This document shows positions 8,066 through 15,010 of a stretch of DNA of 15,729 nt, piece after piece. The DNA is from DASRPD01 sp035646535 (lineage in GTDB: Bacteria > Actinomycetota > Acidimicrobiia > IMCC26256 > JANYLB01): the NCBI GenBank assembly GCA_035646535.1, contig DASRPD010000047.1, positions 1-15,729 on the forward strand, read 5' to 3'. Positions within the stretch are counted from its first letter, which is position 1. Each line of letters starts with the position of its first letter. Below the pieces are notes generated by a model. That model did no database searches and was not told the origin of the DNA. It worked only from the letters and a program-made list of their open reading frames with translations. The position numbers were made by a program, and so were the translations under genes.

Positions 8066-9459
8066 GCCTCGGGCTCCTCTTCCACTGCTGGGTCGGCCGG
8101 ATCCGCGGCATCGGGCTCGGCCGGGTCGGTGTCGGATGACTCGGGGAGCGTGAGGTCGATCGGGTTGCCGTCCCGGTCGACCGCGGTGGCATGGTCGATG
8201 AGGAACTCCATCGCCGCGCCCCGGGCGAGATCAGATCGTAGTGCGTCGAGTGCCCCCTGGCGGTCGAGATCACGCCGCACCTTCTGGATCTTGCGCTTGG
8301 TCTGTTCGGCCAGCTTGGCGATCTCGGTGTCGACATCCTCCTCGGAGGCCTCGATGGCCTCCTGGGCCACGACGGCCCGGAGCGCCAGGTCCGCGAGGAC
8401 GGCCTTGTCGGCCCCCGAGCGCACCTCGGCGAGCAGGTCTTCCTGGGTCTGTCCGGTCGATTCGAGGTACCCGGCGATCGTGCCGCCCCGCTCCTCGAGC
8501 TGATGCGCGAACTCGCGCAGGCGCCGTTCCATCTCGCTCTGGACGAGCGGTTCCGGCGCCGAGATCAGCACCAGGTCGGACGCGGCCTCGAGCACCTTCT
8601 CCCGCATGGCCATGCGACCCCGTACTGCGGTGACCATCTCGAGGCGTCGCCGGAGATCGGCACGCAGCTCGTCCAGCGTGTCGAACTCGGTGACTTCGGA
8701 GACCCACTCGTCGGTCGCCTCGGGCAGCACCTTCTTCTTCGCTTCCTTGACCAGCACCCGAAAGGTGATCTCGTCGCCGGCCCGGTCGCCGAAGCGGTCG
8801 TCGAGCTCCTCGGTGAACTCCACGATGTCGCCCGGCCCCTTGCCGTGCAGTTGCGGGTCGAGCCCCGGGACGACCGAGGCGGATCCGACCTCGTAGAGAA
8901 AGTCGGCGGCGGTCAGCCCGTCGACGGGCTCGCCGCCCGCAGACCCATTGATGTCGATCTCGGCGTAGTCACCGTCGGTGAGCGGTACGGACGAGTCCTC
9001 GAGGTCGGCGAAGCGCTCCCGCAGCGCGACGACCTGGGCGTCGACGGCGTCGTCATCGGCGGCCTCGTACTCCTCCAGGGTGACGCTGAGGTCGTCGTAG
9101 CCGACGAGCTCGACGACCGGTCGTAGCTCGACCACCGCGTCGAACGCCACGTCGCCTGACTCTTCACCCGCGGTGATCTCGATCTCCGGGGGCGCGATCG
9201 TGTCGAGCTCCTCGGCACCGAGTGCGTCGCGGTAGTAGGTCGGCAACGCGTCACGCAGCGCATCTTCGCGGGCCGCGTCCGCTCCGAACTGCGCCTCGAG
9301 CACGCGTCGAGGCGCCTTACCGGGCCGAAAGCCGTCGATGCGGACCTTGGACGCGAGCTTGCGGAACGCCGCGTCGATGGCCGACTCGAACTCCTGCTCG
9401 GGGATGGCGATGTGGAGGCGAACCTTGTTGTCTTCGAGCGTCTCGACCGACGTGTCCAT
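8062..9459 (-). CDS. tig: Trigger factor (ribosome-associated chaperone, peptidyl-prolyl isomerase)
   Basis: Trigger factor binds the ribosome at the exit tunnel and shields nascent chains. The chosen start is ATG 9459 (MDTSVETLEDNKVRLH), giving 465 residues. An upstream in-frame GTG at 9492 would add 11 residues not typical of the family. The N-terminal ribosome-binding domain carries the signature GFRPGKAP (43-50). A FKBP-like isomerase domain follows at about 150-240, then the helical C-terminal chaperone domain. The last 30 or so residues are rich in Asp, Glu, Pro and Ala, an acidic tail seen in many actinobacterial homologues. There is no Shine-Dalgarno sequence before the ATG, but TACACT lies 10 bases upstream. 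It heads the tig-clpP-clpX unit. Confidence 0.96.
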   Translation of the reverse strand: MDTSVETLEDNKVRLHIAIPEQEFESAIDAAFRKLASKVRIDGFRPGKAPRRVLEAQFGADAAREDALRDALPTYYRDALGAEELDTIAPPEIEITAGEESGDVAFDAVVELRPVVELVGYDDLSVTLEEYEAADDDAVDAQVVALRERFADLEDSSVPLTDGDYAEIDINGSAGGEPVDGLTAADFLYEVGSASVVPGLDPQLHGKGPGDIVEFTEELDDRFGDRAGDEITFRVLVKEAKKKVLPEATDEWVSEVTEFDTLDELRADLRRRLEMVTAVRGRMAMREKVLEAASDLVLISAPEPLVQSEMERRLREFAHQLEERGGTIAGYLESTGQTQEDLLAEVRSGADKAVLADLALRAVVAQEAIEASEEDVDTEIAKLAEQTKRKIQKVRRDLDRQGALDALRSDLARGAAMEFLIDHATAVDRDGNPIDLTLPESSDTDPAEPDAADPADPAVEEEPEA

Positions 9460-9469
9460 GAGGGCTGGG

Positions 9470-9475
9470 AGTGTA
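9470..9475 (-). promoter_or_regulatory. Possible -10 box for tig (near-leaderless)
   Basis: TACACT (minus strand, 9475-9470), preceded by GG, ends 10 bases before the tig ATG. Transcription would start about 3 bases before the start codon, and the CCCAGCCCTC between them has no ribosome binding site. No -35 consensus is evident. It would drive the tig-clpP-clpX unit. Confidence 0.5.
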
Positions 9476-9555
9476 CCGGCCGGGCGCCACAAATCGTCGT
9501 CTCAGACCGCGCGCTGCGATCGCCGCCCTCCCAACGGGTCGCGCCGCCGCCTGGT

Positions 9556-9575
9556 CGGTCGGCCGGGCCCGACCG
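9556..9575. promoter_or_regulatory. Inverted repeat in the tig/nhaA divergent region
   Basis: CGGTCGG (9556-9562) and CCGACCG (9569-9575) are perfect inverted copies around a 6-base spacer. The site lies about 50 bases upstream of the proposed nhaA -10 box and about 80 from that of tig. It could be a regulator binding site, but GC-rich palindromes of this size arise by chance. A similar core occurs in the hairpin after the aldehyde dehydrogenase gene (12518-12541). Confidence 0.25.
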
Positions 9576-9625
9576 CCGGACGACGTGGGGGCGGTGATGA
9601 TCGAGCCCTCCCACCACGCCGTCAG

Positions 9626-9631
9626 TACGAT
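9626..9631 (+). promoter_or_regulatory. Possible -10 box for nhaA (leaderless)
   Basis: TACGAT, preceded by AG, ends exactly 7 bases before ATG 9639, so the A of the ATG is the expected first transcribed base. The 7 bases between are CCAGCCA, with no ribosome binding site. The -35 hexamer is not recognisable. Confidence 0.5.
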
Positions 9632-9638
9632 CCAGCCA

Positions 9639-10967
9639 ATGGCCGCCGACACCCGCCTGCGCAAGCGCGCTCGCCTCCCCCGCCCCCTCGTCGACTTCCT
9701 CCACGCCGAGGCGGCCGGCGGCGTCGTCCTCGTCATCGCGACGATCGTCGCCCTGATCTGGGCGAACTCCCCGTTCCGGGACAGCTACCACGAGCTGTGG
9801 GAGACGACCATCGAGGTCATCGTCGGCGACCACCTCCTCCGCCTCGACCTACGCGAATGGGTGAACGACGGCCTCATGACGATCTTCTTCTTCGTCGTCG
9901 GCCTCGAGATCAAACGCGAGCTCGTCGTCGGGGAGCTGCGCGACCGGCGCACCGCGACGCTCCCGGTGGTCGCCGCGCTCGGCGGGATGGTCGTTCCCGC
10001 GTTGATCTACGTCGCGTTCAACGCAGGTGGTGCTGGAAGCTCCGGTTGGGGCATCCCGATGGCGACCGACATCGCCATGGCCGTCGGCGTGCTCAGCCTG
10101 CTCGGTTCGCGCGTCGCACCGTCGCTCAAGCTGTTCCTGCTCGCGCTCGCGATCGTCGACGACATCGGCGCCATCATCGTGATTGCGATCTTCTACTCGG
10201 GCGGCATCGACCTCACCGCGCTCGCGGTCGCGATCGCGCTCATCGCGCTCACGCTCGTGCTCCGACTGCTCGGCGTGCGGGCCATCTGGCCGTACGTCGC
10301 GGTCGGTGTCGCTCTGTGGCTCGCGATCCACGAATCGGGTGTCCACGCCACGATCGCCGGGGTGATCCTCGGCCTCATGACGCCGACGGGCGCGTCGTGG
10401 TCACCGTCCACGATCGACGGGGAGCAGCTGGCCGACCTCTCGTCGGTCGAGGCCGCTCGCAACACCACGGTGCTGGCGCGCGGCTCGGTCTCCATCGCGG
10501 AGTGGCTCGAACACGGGCTGCACCCGTGGTCGAGCTACGTGATCATTCCCCTCTTCGCGCTGGCCAACGCCGGCGTTCCGATCTCGGCCGACTCCGTCGG
10601 TGACGCGCTCCGCTCCCCAATCGCGCACGGCGTGATGTTCGGCCTGGTCGTGGGCAAGCTGGCCGGCATCACGTCATTCACCTGGCTGGCGGTCCGCCTC
10701 CGGCTCGGCACCCTGCCGACCGAGGCCACCTGGCGCGGCCTCGTCGGGGTCGCCGCATTGGGTGGCGTCGGGTTCACCGTGTCGATCTTCGTGTCGCAGC
10801 TCGCGTTCGGCGCCGACGGACGTGACACCAGCGCCAAGCTCGGCATCCTCACTGCGTCCTTGACAGCCGCCGTGCTCGGCGTCCTGATACTCCGCCGGGG
10901 CGGCCGGCCGACGCCGACAAGTGTCGCCGTTCCCGCGGTCGCGACACCCGAGCCGCGCGCCTCGTAG
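9639..10967 (+). CDS. nhaA: Na+/H+ antiporter NhaA
   Basis: An inner-membrane secondary transporter that exports Na+ in exchange for protons, used in pH and salt balance. Starting at ATG 9639 (MAADTRLRKRARLP) it has 442 residues, with many hydrophobic segments consistent with the NhaA fold. Diagnostic motifs are FFFVVGLEIKRELVVGEL (about 83-100), ATDIAMAVGVL with Asp144 (equivalent to Asp133 of Escherichia coli) and AIVDDIGAI with the ion-binding pair Asp174-Asp175 (Asp163-Asp164 in Escherichia coli). The C-terminus has GVGFTVSIFVSQLAF. The open frame extends upstream, with an ATG at 9597 and a GTG at 9471; neither has a ribosome binding site and the added sequence does not look like NhaA. 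A -10 box 7 bases before 9639 supports that start. No nhaR-type regulator is adjacent. Confidence 0.96.
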   Translation: MAADTRLRKRARLPRPLVDFLHAEAAGGVVLVIATIVALIWANSPFRDSYHELWETTIEVIVGDHLLRLDLREWVNDGLMTIFFFVVGLEIKRELVVGELRDRRTATLPVVAALGGMVVPALIYVAFNAGGAGSSGWGIPMATDIAMAVGVLSLLGSRVAPSLKLFLLALAIVDDIGAIIVIAIFYSGGIDLTALAVAIALIALTLVLRLLGVRAIWPYVAVGVALWLAIHESGVHATIAGVILGLMTPTGASWSPSTIDGEQLADLSSVEAARNTTVLARGSVSIAEWLEHGLHPWSSYVIIPLFALANAGVPISADSVGDALRSPIAHGVMFGLVVGKLAGITSFTWLAVRLRLGTLPTEATWRGLVGVAALGGVGFTVSIFVSQLAFGADGRDTSAKLGILTASLTAAVLGVLILRRGGRPTPTSVAVPAVATPEPRAS

Positions 10968-10974
10968 CCCGCGC

Positions 10975-10980
10975 TACCGT
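10975..10980 (+). promoter_or_regulatory. Possible -10 box for the aldehyde dehydrogenase gene
   Basis: TACCGT sits 7 bases after the nhaA stop codon. Transcription from it would begin near 10988 and give a leader of about 36 bases before GTG 11024, enough for the AGGGGAAG ribosome binding site at 11012-11019. An ATG at 10994 also lies in frame close to this start site. Confidence 0.35.
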
Positions 10981-11023
10981 TCGATCATCAGACATGCAAC
11001 ACCATTCGATCAGGGGAAGACCC

Positions 11024-12472
11024 GTGCAGATCTACGACACCCTCTTCATCGGCGGCGAGTTCATCAAGTCCGAATCAGACTCGGTGATCGACGTCGTCTC
11101 GCCGCACACCGAGGCCGTCATCGGCCGGGTGCCCGATTCGTGTCCCGCCGACATCGACCGGGCGGTCGGGGCGGCGCGCACGGCGTTCGACGACGGGCCG
11201 TGGCCCACGATGGACCCCGCCGAGCGCGGTGCTGCGATCAGCCGGCTGTCCCAGGCGCTCCAGGCCCGCGCGGAGGCCATCGCGGACCTGATCTCCAGCC
11301 AGAACGGTTCGCCCAAGAGCTGGTCGATCATGGGCCAGGTGTTCTCCTCGACCATGGTGCTCGACACCTACGCCGAGCTCGCAGCCGACTACCCGTTCAT
11401 GGAAGAGCGCACCGGTGCGCTCGGTGGTCGCCTCCAGGTGCGACGGGCGCCCGTCGGAGTCGCCGCCGGAATCCTTCCCTGGAACGTGCCGCTGTTCATC
11501 ACCGTCATGAAGCTGGGGCCGGCCATGGCCGCCGGAGTCCCGATCGTGTTGAAGCCCGCGCCGGAGACCCCACTCGACTCGTACCTCCTCGCGGATGCGA
11601 TCATCGAAGCCGACCTGCCACCCGGCGTCGTGAACATCGTCCCCGCCGGGCGCGAGCACGCGGCCCACCTGCTGACCCATCCCGGCATCGACAAGGTGAG
11701 CTTCACCGGAAGCACGGCAGTCGGCCGACACATCGCGTCGGTCTGTGGCGAACAGCTCAAGCGGGTCACGCTCGAGCTCGGCGGGAAGTCGGCGGCGATC
11801 GTCCTCGACGACGTGAAGCTCGACGACGCGATGCTCGGCGAGCTCGTGATGTCAGGCCTCATGAACAACGGCCAGGTGTGCGGGGCGCAGTCGCGGATAC
11901 TCGCGCCCACGTCTCGCTACGCCGAGGTGGTCGATGCGCTCGGCGCGTCGGTCGGTGCCCTCGCGGTCGGTGATCCGCTCGACCCCACGACCCAGATCGG
12001 TCCGCTCGTCGCGGAACGCCAACGGACCCGGGTGGAGGGGTACCTCGCTTCCGGTCGGGACGACGGCGCACGCGTCGTGGTCGGCGGGGGGCGTCCGGAA
12101 CAGCTCAGCTCCGGCTGGTACGTCGAGCCGACGGTGTTCGCCGACGTCGACAACGACATGAAGATCGCGCGTGAGGAGATCTTCGGGCCGGTGCTGTCGG
12201 TGATCCCCTATGACACCGAAGACGACGCGGTGCGGATCGCCAACGACTCGGACTACGGACTGTGCGGTTCGGTGTGGACCGCGGACCCCGAACACGGCGC
12301 CGCGGTCGGAGCCAGAGTGCGCACCGGTGTCGTGGCGATCAACTCGTCGACCATCCTCGACTTCCGCGGGCCCTTCGGCGGGTTCAAGCAGTCCGGATTG
12401 GGCCGGGAGCTGGGCCCCGAGGGCATCGCGCCCTACACCGAGTACCAGACCATCATTCTCCCCGCCGGCTGA
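11024..12472 (+). CDS. Aldehyde dehydrogenase family protein, NAD(P)-dependent
   Basis: It oxidises an aldehyde to the carboxylic acid; the substrate cannot be deduced. I chose GTG 11024 (VQIYDTLFIGGEF, 482 residues) because AGGGGAAG lies 4 bases upstream; an in-frame ATG at 10994 would add 10 residues. The full family signature is present: PWNVP with Asn154 for the oxyanion site, LKPAPETP for cofactor binding, GFTGSTAVG of the Rossmann fold, LELGGKSA with general-base Glu251, NNGQVCGAQSRI with nucleophile Cys286, EIFGPVLSV, and PFGGFKQSGLGRELGPEG near the C-terminus. All catalytic residues are intact. The gene appears to be a single unit with its own promoter and a hairpin downstream at 12518-12541. 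Nothing in the surroundings hints at a pathway. Confidence 0.93.
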   Translation: MQIYDTLFIGGEFIKSESDSVIDVVSPHTEAVIGRVPDSCPADIDRAVGAARTAFDDGPWPTMDPAERGAAISRLSQALQARAEAIADLISSQNGSPKSWSIMGQVFSSTMVLDTYAELAADYPFMEERTGALGGRLQVRRAPVGVAAGILPWNVPLFITVMKLGPAMAAGVPIVLKPAPETPLDSYLLADAIIEADLPPGVVNIVPAGREHAAHLLTHPGIDKVSFTGSTAVGRHIASVCGEQLKRVTLELGGKSAAIVLDDVKLDDAMLGELVMSGLMNNGQVCGAQSRILAPTSRYAEVVDALGASVGALAVGDPLDPTTQIGPLVAERQRTRVEGYLASGRDDGARVVVGGGRPEQLSSGWYVEPTVFADVDNDMKIAREEIFGPVLSVIPYDTEDDAVRIANDSDYGLCGSVWTADPEHGAAVGARVRTGVVAINSSTILDFRGPFGGFKQSGLGRELGPEGIAPYTEYQTIILPAG

Positions 12473-12517
12473 ACGGCGGAATACGCCAGCGTCACCGCGG
12501 CTCCGGCGCTGTCGGAC

Positions 12518-12541
12518 CCGGTCGGGCCCGTTCCCGACCGG
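12518..12541 (+). terminator. Possible terminator hairpin after the aldehyde dehydrogenase gene
   Basis: CCGGTCGGG (12518-12526) and CCCGACCGG (12533-12541) form a perfect 9-bp stem with a 6-base loop, 45 bases past the stop codon. No T-run follows (GACCCCGAATGTCC), so it would be a non-canonical terminator, common in high-GC actinobacteria. Confidence 0.45.
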
Positions 12542-12624
12542 ACCCCGAATGTCCTTCTGTCTCAAGTGCGGCCCCGAAGCCGTCGACGCATGGACGACAG
12601 CGCGACAAAGGCGGAGAGCACGAG

Positions 12625-13407
12625 ATGGCACCCACCCGCTCGGTCGAGACCGAGGATCCGGCCCGTTCGGCTCGGCCCAGGTCCCGTTCGGCGCGGCCAC
12701 GCCCGTCGGCGCCGAACGGCTCGAGGGTCCTGGTCGTCGGGACCGACGACGGCGTGCGGCTCCTGATCCGGCGGGCTCTCGAACGCGACAGTCTGCGGGT
12801 CGACGAAGTCCGCGAGAGCGGGCGCGCACGGGCCGCCTGCGAGCAGCGCTCCTACGAGCTGGTGATCGTCGACGCCTCCGAACGAGATGGCCACGGCCTC
12901 GACCTGATCGCGCAGCTCCGCCGCGCCAGCGATGTTCCGGTGATCCTCCTCAGCGAGCGATCCGAGGAGAACGACCGGGTGCTCGGCCTCGAGCTCGGCG
13001 CCGACGACTACATCGTGAAGCCGTTCTTCCCGAGGGAGCTTGCCGCGAGGGTGCGATCCCTCCTGCGCCGCGCCGGTGTGCCGACCCGTGCCTCCGTGCT
13101 CGAGTTCGGACCGCTCGTGATCGACACGGCGACACGCGAAGCGCTGGTACGCGGCGAGCCCGTCGATCTGACCGCTCGTGAATTCGACCTGCTCGAGTTC
13201 CTTGCATCCGCGCCTCGCCAAGCGTTCTCTCGCGCGCAGCTCCTCCAACGCGTCTGGGGATCGTCGACCGAGTGGCAGCAGGAGTCGACCGTCACCGAGC
13301 ACGTCCGCCGCGTTCGCCGCAAGCTCGAGGTGCCCACGCCGCGGGGTGAGCGCCATCAGGAGTGGATCGCGACTGTGCGTGGGTTCGGCTACCGCTTCGA
13401 GCCCTGA
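12625..13407 (+). CDS. OmpR-family response regulator with atypical receiver domain
   Basis: A two-domain transcription factor of 260 residues. A basic, Ser/Pro-rich leader (1-33) precedes a receiver domain (about 34-150) and a winged-helix DNA-binding domain (about 160-259, containing VDLTAREFDLLEFLA, FSRAQLLQRVWG, VTEHVRRVRRKLE and VRGFGYRFEP). The receiver keeps the phospho-acceptor Asp83 (LVIVDASERDG), Ser110 (VILLSER) and Lys132 (DYIVKPF). However, the Mg2+-binding acidic pair, normally directly after the first strand (LVVDD), is replaced by Gly39-Thr40, with Asp41-Asp42 shifted by two positions. Phosphorylation may be altered or absent. The start is ATG 12625 with GGAG 9 bases upstream. 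No histidine kinase gene lies in the window. The regulated genes are unknown. Confidence 0.9.
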   Translation: MAPTRSVETEDPARSARPRSRSARPRPSAPNGSRVLVVGTDDGVRLLIRRALERDSLRVDEVRESGRARAACEQRSYELVIVDASERDGHGLDLIAQLRRASDVPVILLSERSEENDRVLGLELGADDYIVKPFFPRELAARVRSLLRRAGVPTRASVLEFGPLVIDTATREALVRGEPVDLTAREFDLLEFLASAPRQAFSRAQLLQRVWGSSTEWQQESTVTEHVRRVRRKLEVPTPRGERHQEWIATVRGFGYRFEP

Positions 13408-13487
13408 GATTCACGCGAACGCGCCGTGGCCGCCCTACCGGCACGCGCACGCGAGGATCTTCTTGATCCCGGACGAGGAAGCAGATC

Positions 13488-14072
13488 GTGCCTCGAGGTC
13501 TCGACACGAGAGAAGCCACCGCGTTGGCGGTGACCGCTGCGTACAACATGGCGGTGAACCGTGTCCTCCCGCGGGCGTCACACCTACCCGCCAACCTCAC
13601 CGCGTCCGCGCTCCTGCTCCTGCTCCTGCTCCTGCTGGCCTACGACGGCGACGGCGACGGCGCCCGCGAGCTCGGCCTCGCGCCCGATCGCGCCGGCCCG
13701 GACGTGCGCACCGGGCTGGCCGTCGGCGCGATCGCAGCCGCCGGGGTTGCCGCGGTGGCCGCGATCCGTCCGACGCGGCGGCTCTTCGTCAACGGTCGGG
13801 TGCGAGACCATTCGACCGCCGAGCTCGTGTACCACACGTTCCTCCGCATTCCCCTCGCGACAGCCCTCGGTGAGGAGCTGGTGTTTCGCGCCGCGCTCCT
13901 CAGCCTGTTCTCGCGCCGGCGGTCACAAGCCTCGGCGGGCGCGGGGTTCGCGGCTCTGCGACTGCGGACGGGCTCGGTCCTGGCGCCGGCGATCGTGCAT
14001 GCCGCGATCGACGGCACGGCACTCCTCGCCGTCCGCCTGGTGAGCGGGCCCAGCGCAGCCGCGCTGGCCTGA
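13488..14072 (+). CDS. Small CPBP-family intramembrane protease homologue, missing the second motif
   Basis: A hydrophobic protein of 194 residues related to CPBP (Abi, CAAX-protease-like) glutamic/metallo proteases. The start is GTG 13488, with GAGGAAG about 5 bases upstream. It has a poly-Leu membrane segment (about 42-50), another at about 76-93, the first catalytic motif EELVFR (Glu129, Glu130, Arg134), and the final motif region RLRTGSVLAPAIVHAAID (His171; the family's usual Asn four residues after this His is Asp175). Between residues about 143 and 155, where homologues have some 40-60 residues including the FxxxH motif and a membrane helix, only a short Ser/Ala/Gly stretch remains. The frame is open throughout, so this looks like an in-frame internal deletion. 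Peptidase activity is doubtful. Confidence 0.75.
   Translation: MPRGLDTREATALAVTAAYNMAVNRVLPRASHLPANLTASALLLLLLLLLAYDGDGDGARELGLAPDRAGPDVRTGLAVGAIAAAGVAAVAAIRPTRRLFVNGRVRDHSTAELVYHTFLRIPLATALGEELVFRAALLSLFSRRRSQASAGAGFAALRLRTGSVLAPAIVHAAIDGTALLAVRLVSGPSAAALA
13611..13661 (+). repeat. Hexanucleotide repeats within the CPBP gene
   Basis: CTCCTG is repeated four times (13611-13634), giving part of the poly-Leu membrane segment. After a 9-base gap, GACGGC is repeated three times (13644-13661), encoding Asp-Gly-Asp-Gly-Asp-Gly. Both units are six bases, so copy-number change would keep the frame and only alter the length of the helix and the acidic loop. Confidence 0.8.
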
Positions 14073-14103
14073 CAGGACGGGGACCTGAGGCCACGGGGGT
14101 CCC
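14050..14103 (+). terminator. Possible terminator hairpins at the end of the CPBP gene
   Basis: Two candidates are present. CCAGCGC/GCGCTGG (14050-14056, 14061-14067) forms a 7-bp stem with a 4-base loop in the last codons. GGGACC/GGTCCC (14080-14085, 14098-14103) forms a 6-bp stem just after the stop. Neither is followed by a T-run. Confidence is low for either as a terminator. Confidence 0.3.
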
Positions 14104-14143
14104 GACGGAGGGGACCATCCGCTCCCGGTCGAGTCCAGCTCGG

Positions 14144-14149
14144 TACGGT
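14144..14149 (+). promoter_or_regulatory. Possible -10 box for the kinase gene (leaderless)
   Basis: TACGGT, preceded by GG, ends exactly 7 bases before GTG 14157, the same spacing as at nhaA. Transcription would start at the G of the start codon. No Shine-Dalgarno sequence lies between them (CGGTGGC). The -35 hexamer is not evident. Confidence 0.5.
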
Positions 14150-14156
14150 CGGTGGC

Positions 14157-14987
14157 GTGGCGACAGTTCTGCGTGGGCGCTACGAGCTCCGAGCGATGCT
14201 CGGCACCGGCTCGATGGCGCGCGTCGTCGAGGCCTACGACCGCCATCTCGGTCGCGACGTCGCGTTGAAGTTCCTGCGGGCCGATGCGGCCGACGCCGAA
14301 GGTCGCGCCCGGTTCGTGCGTGAGGCGCGCGCCACGGCCGCCTTCACCCACCCCCATGTCGTCACCGTGTACGACGCGGCCGAGGACTTCCGCTGGCCCT
14401 ACATCGTGATGGAGCTCGTGAGGGGCCCGAACCTCGCCGAGGTCATGGCGGCACGCGGCCGGTTGCCAGTCGACGAGACCGTCAACATCGCGAGCCAGAT
14501 GCTCGATGCCCTGGCCGCGGCCCACGACCTCGGCTGGCTGCACCGTGACGTCAAGCCGTCCAACGTGCTGTTCGCCGATGCCGACACGATCAAGCTGACC
14601 GACTTCGGGCTCGCGAAGAGCGTGCACGACATCACCCGGGCGATCACCCGGCCCGGTCAGATCCTCGGTACGCCCATGTACCTCGCGCCCGAGCAGTCGA
14701 GCGGCAAGCGTGTGACGCCGTCGGGCGATCTCTATTCCGTCGGCATCGTTGTGTACCAGATGCTGACCGGCGCGGTGCCGTACACCGGCAAGACCCTCGT
14801 CGACGTGGCGGTGGCCCACGGAGAGGATCCGATCCCGCCGGTGCTACGCGACGACGTGCCCGACACGCTCGCGGTCGCCATCGCCCGAGCGATGGCCAAG
14901 GATCCGCTCGACCGCTTCCCCAGCGCGCGGGCGATGCAAGCCGCGCTCCTCGCCTCGATCGCCACCCCCACCTACGCATCGAGGTAG
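14157..14987 (+). CDS. Soluble PknB-like serine/threonine protein kinase
   Basis: A Hanks-type kinase of 276 residues that is almost entirely catalytic domain. It shows the glycine-rich loop LGTGSMARV (15-23), ATP-binding Lys38 (VALKF), Glu56 in helix C, the catalytic loop HRDVKPSN (129-136, Asp131), DFGLAK (149-154), the activation segment ending YLAPEQ, and DLYSVGIVVYQMLTG. All catalytic residues are present. The activation loop (SVHDITRAITRPGQILGTPMY) carries Thr residues for possible autophosphorylation. Unlike PknB there is no juxtamembrane linker, membrane helix or PASTA sensor; the protein ends about 10 residues after the domain. The start is GTG 14157 with a -10 box 7 bases upstream. 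Substrates are unknown. The regulator at 12625 is close by, but a functional link is only speculation. Confidence 0.92.
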   Translation: MATVLRGRYELRAMLGTGSMARVVEAYDRHLGRDVALKFLRADAADAEGRARFVREARATAAFTHPHVVTVYDAAEDFRWPYIVMELVRGPNLAEVMAARGRLPVDETVNIASQMLDALAAAHDLGWLHRDVKPSNVLFADADTIKLTDFGLAKSVHDITRAITRPGQILGTPMYLAPEQSSGKRVTPSGDLYSVGIVVYQMLTGAVPYTGKTLVDVAVAHGEDPIPPVLRDDVPDTLAVAIARAMAKDPLDRFPSARAMQAALLASIATPTYASR

Positions 14988-14993
14988 GCCCGG

Positions 14994-14999
14994 TACGCT
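14994..14999 (+). promoter_or_regulatory. Possible -10 box for tRNA-Pro
   Basis: TACGCT, preceded by GG, lies between the kinase stop and the tRNA, ending 11 bases before the mature 5' end. That leaves a short leader for RNase P to remove. The motif matches the GGTACnnT form seen before tig and the kinase gene. Confidence 0.45.
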
Positions 15000-15010
15000 C
15001 TCGGGCGACA

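Noticed and set aside
9471..9638. Longer nhaA starting at GTG 9471 or ATG 9597
   Set aside because: The extra residues are Arg/Pro/Ala-rich and not NhaA-like, and neither start has a ribosome binding site; GTG 9471 also lies within the proposed tig promoter.
12550..12640. Small CxxC-containing peptide (MSFCLKCGPEA...) upstream of the response regulator
   Set aside because: The frame runs on into the regulator gene in a different phase with Arg/Pro-rich sequence and no ribosome binding site. Nothing supports translation.
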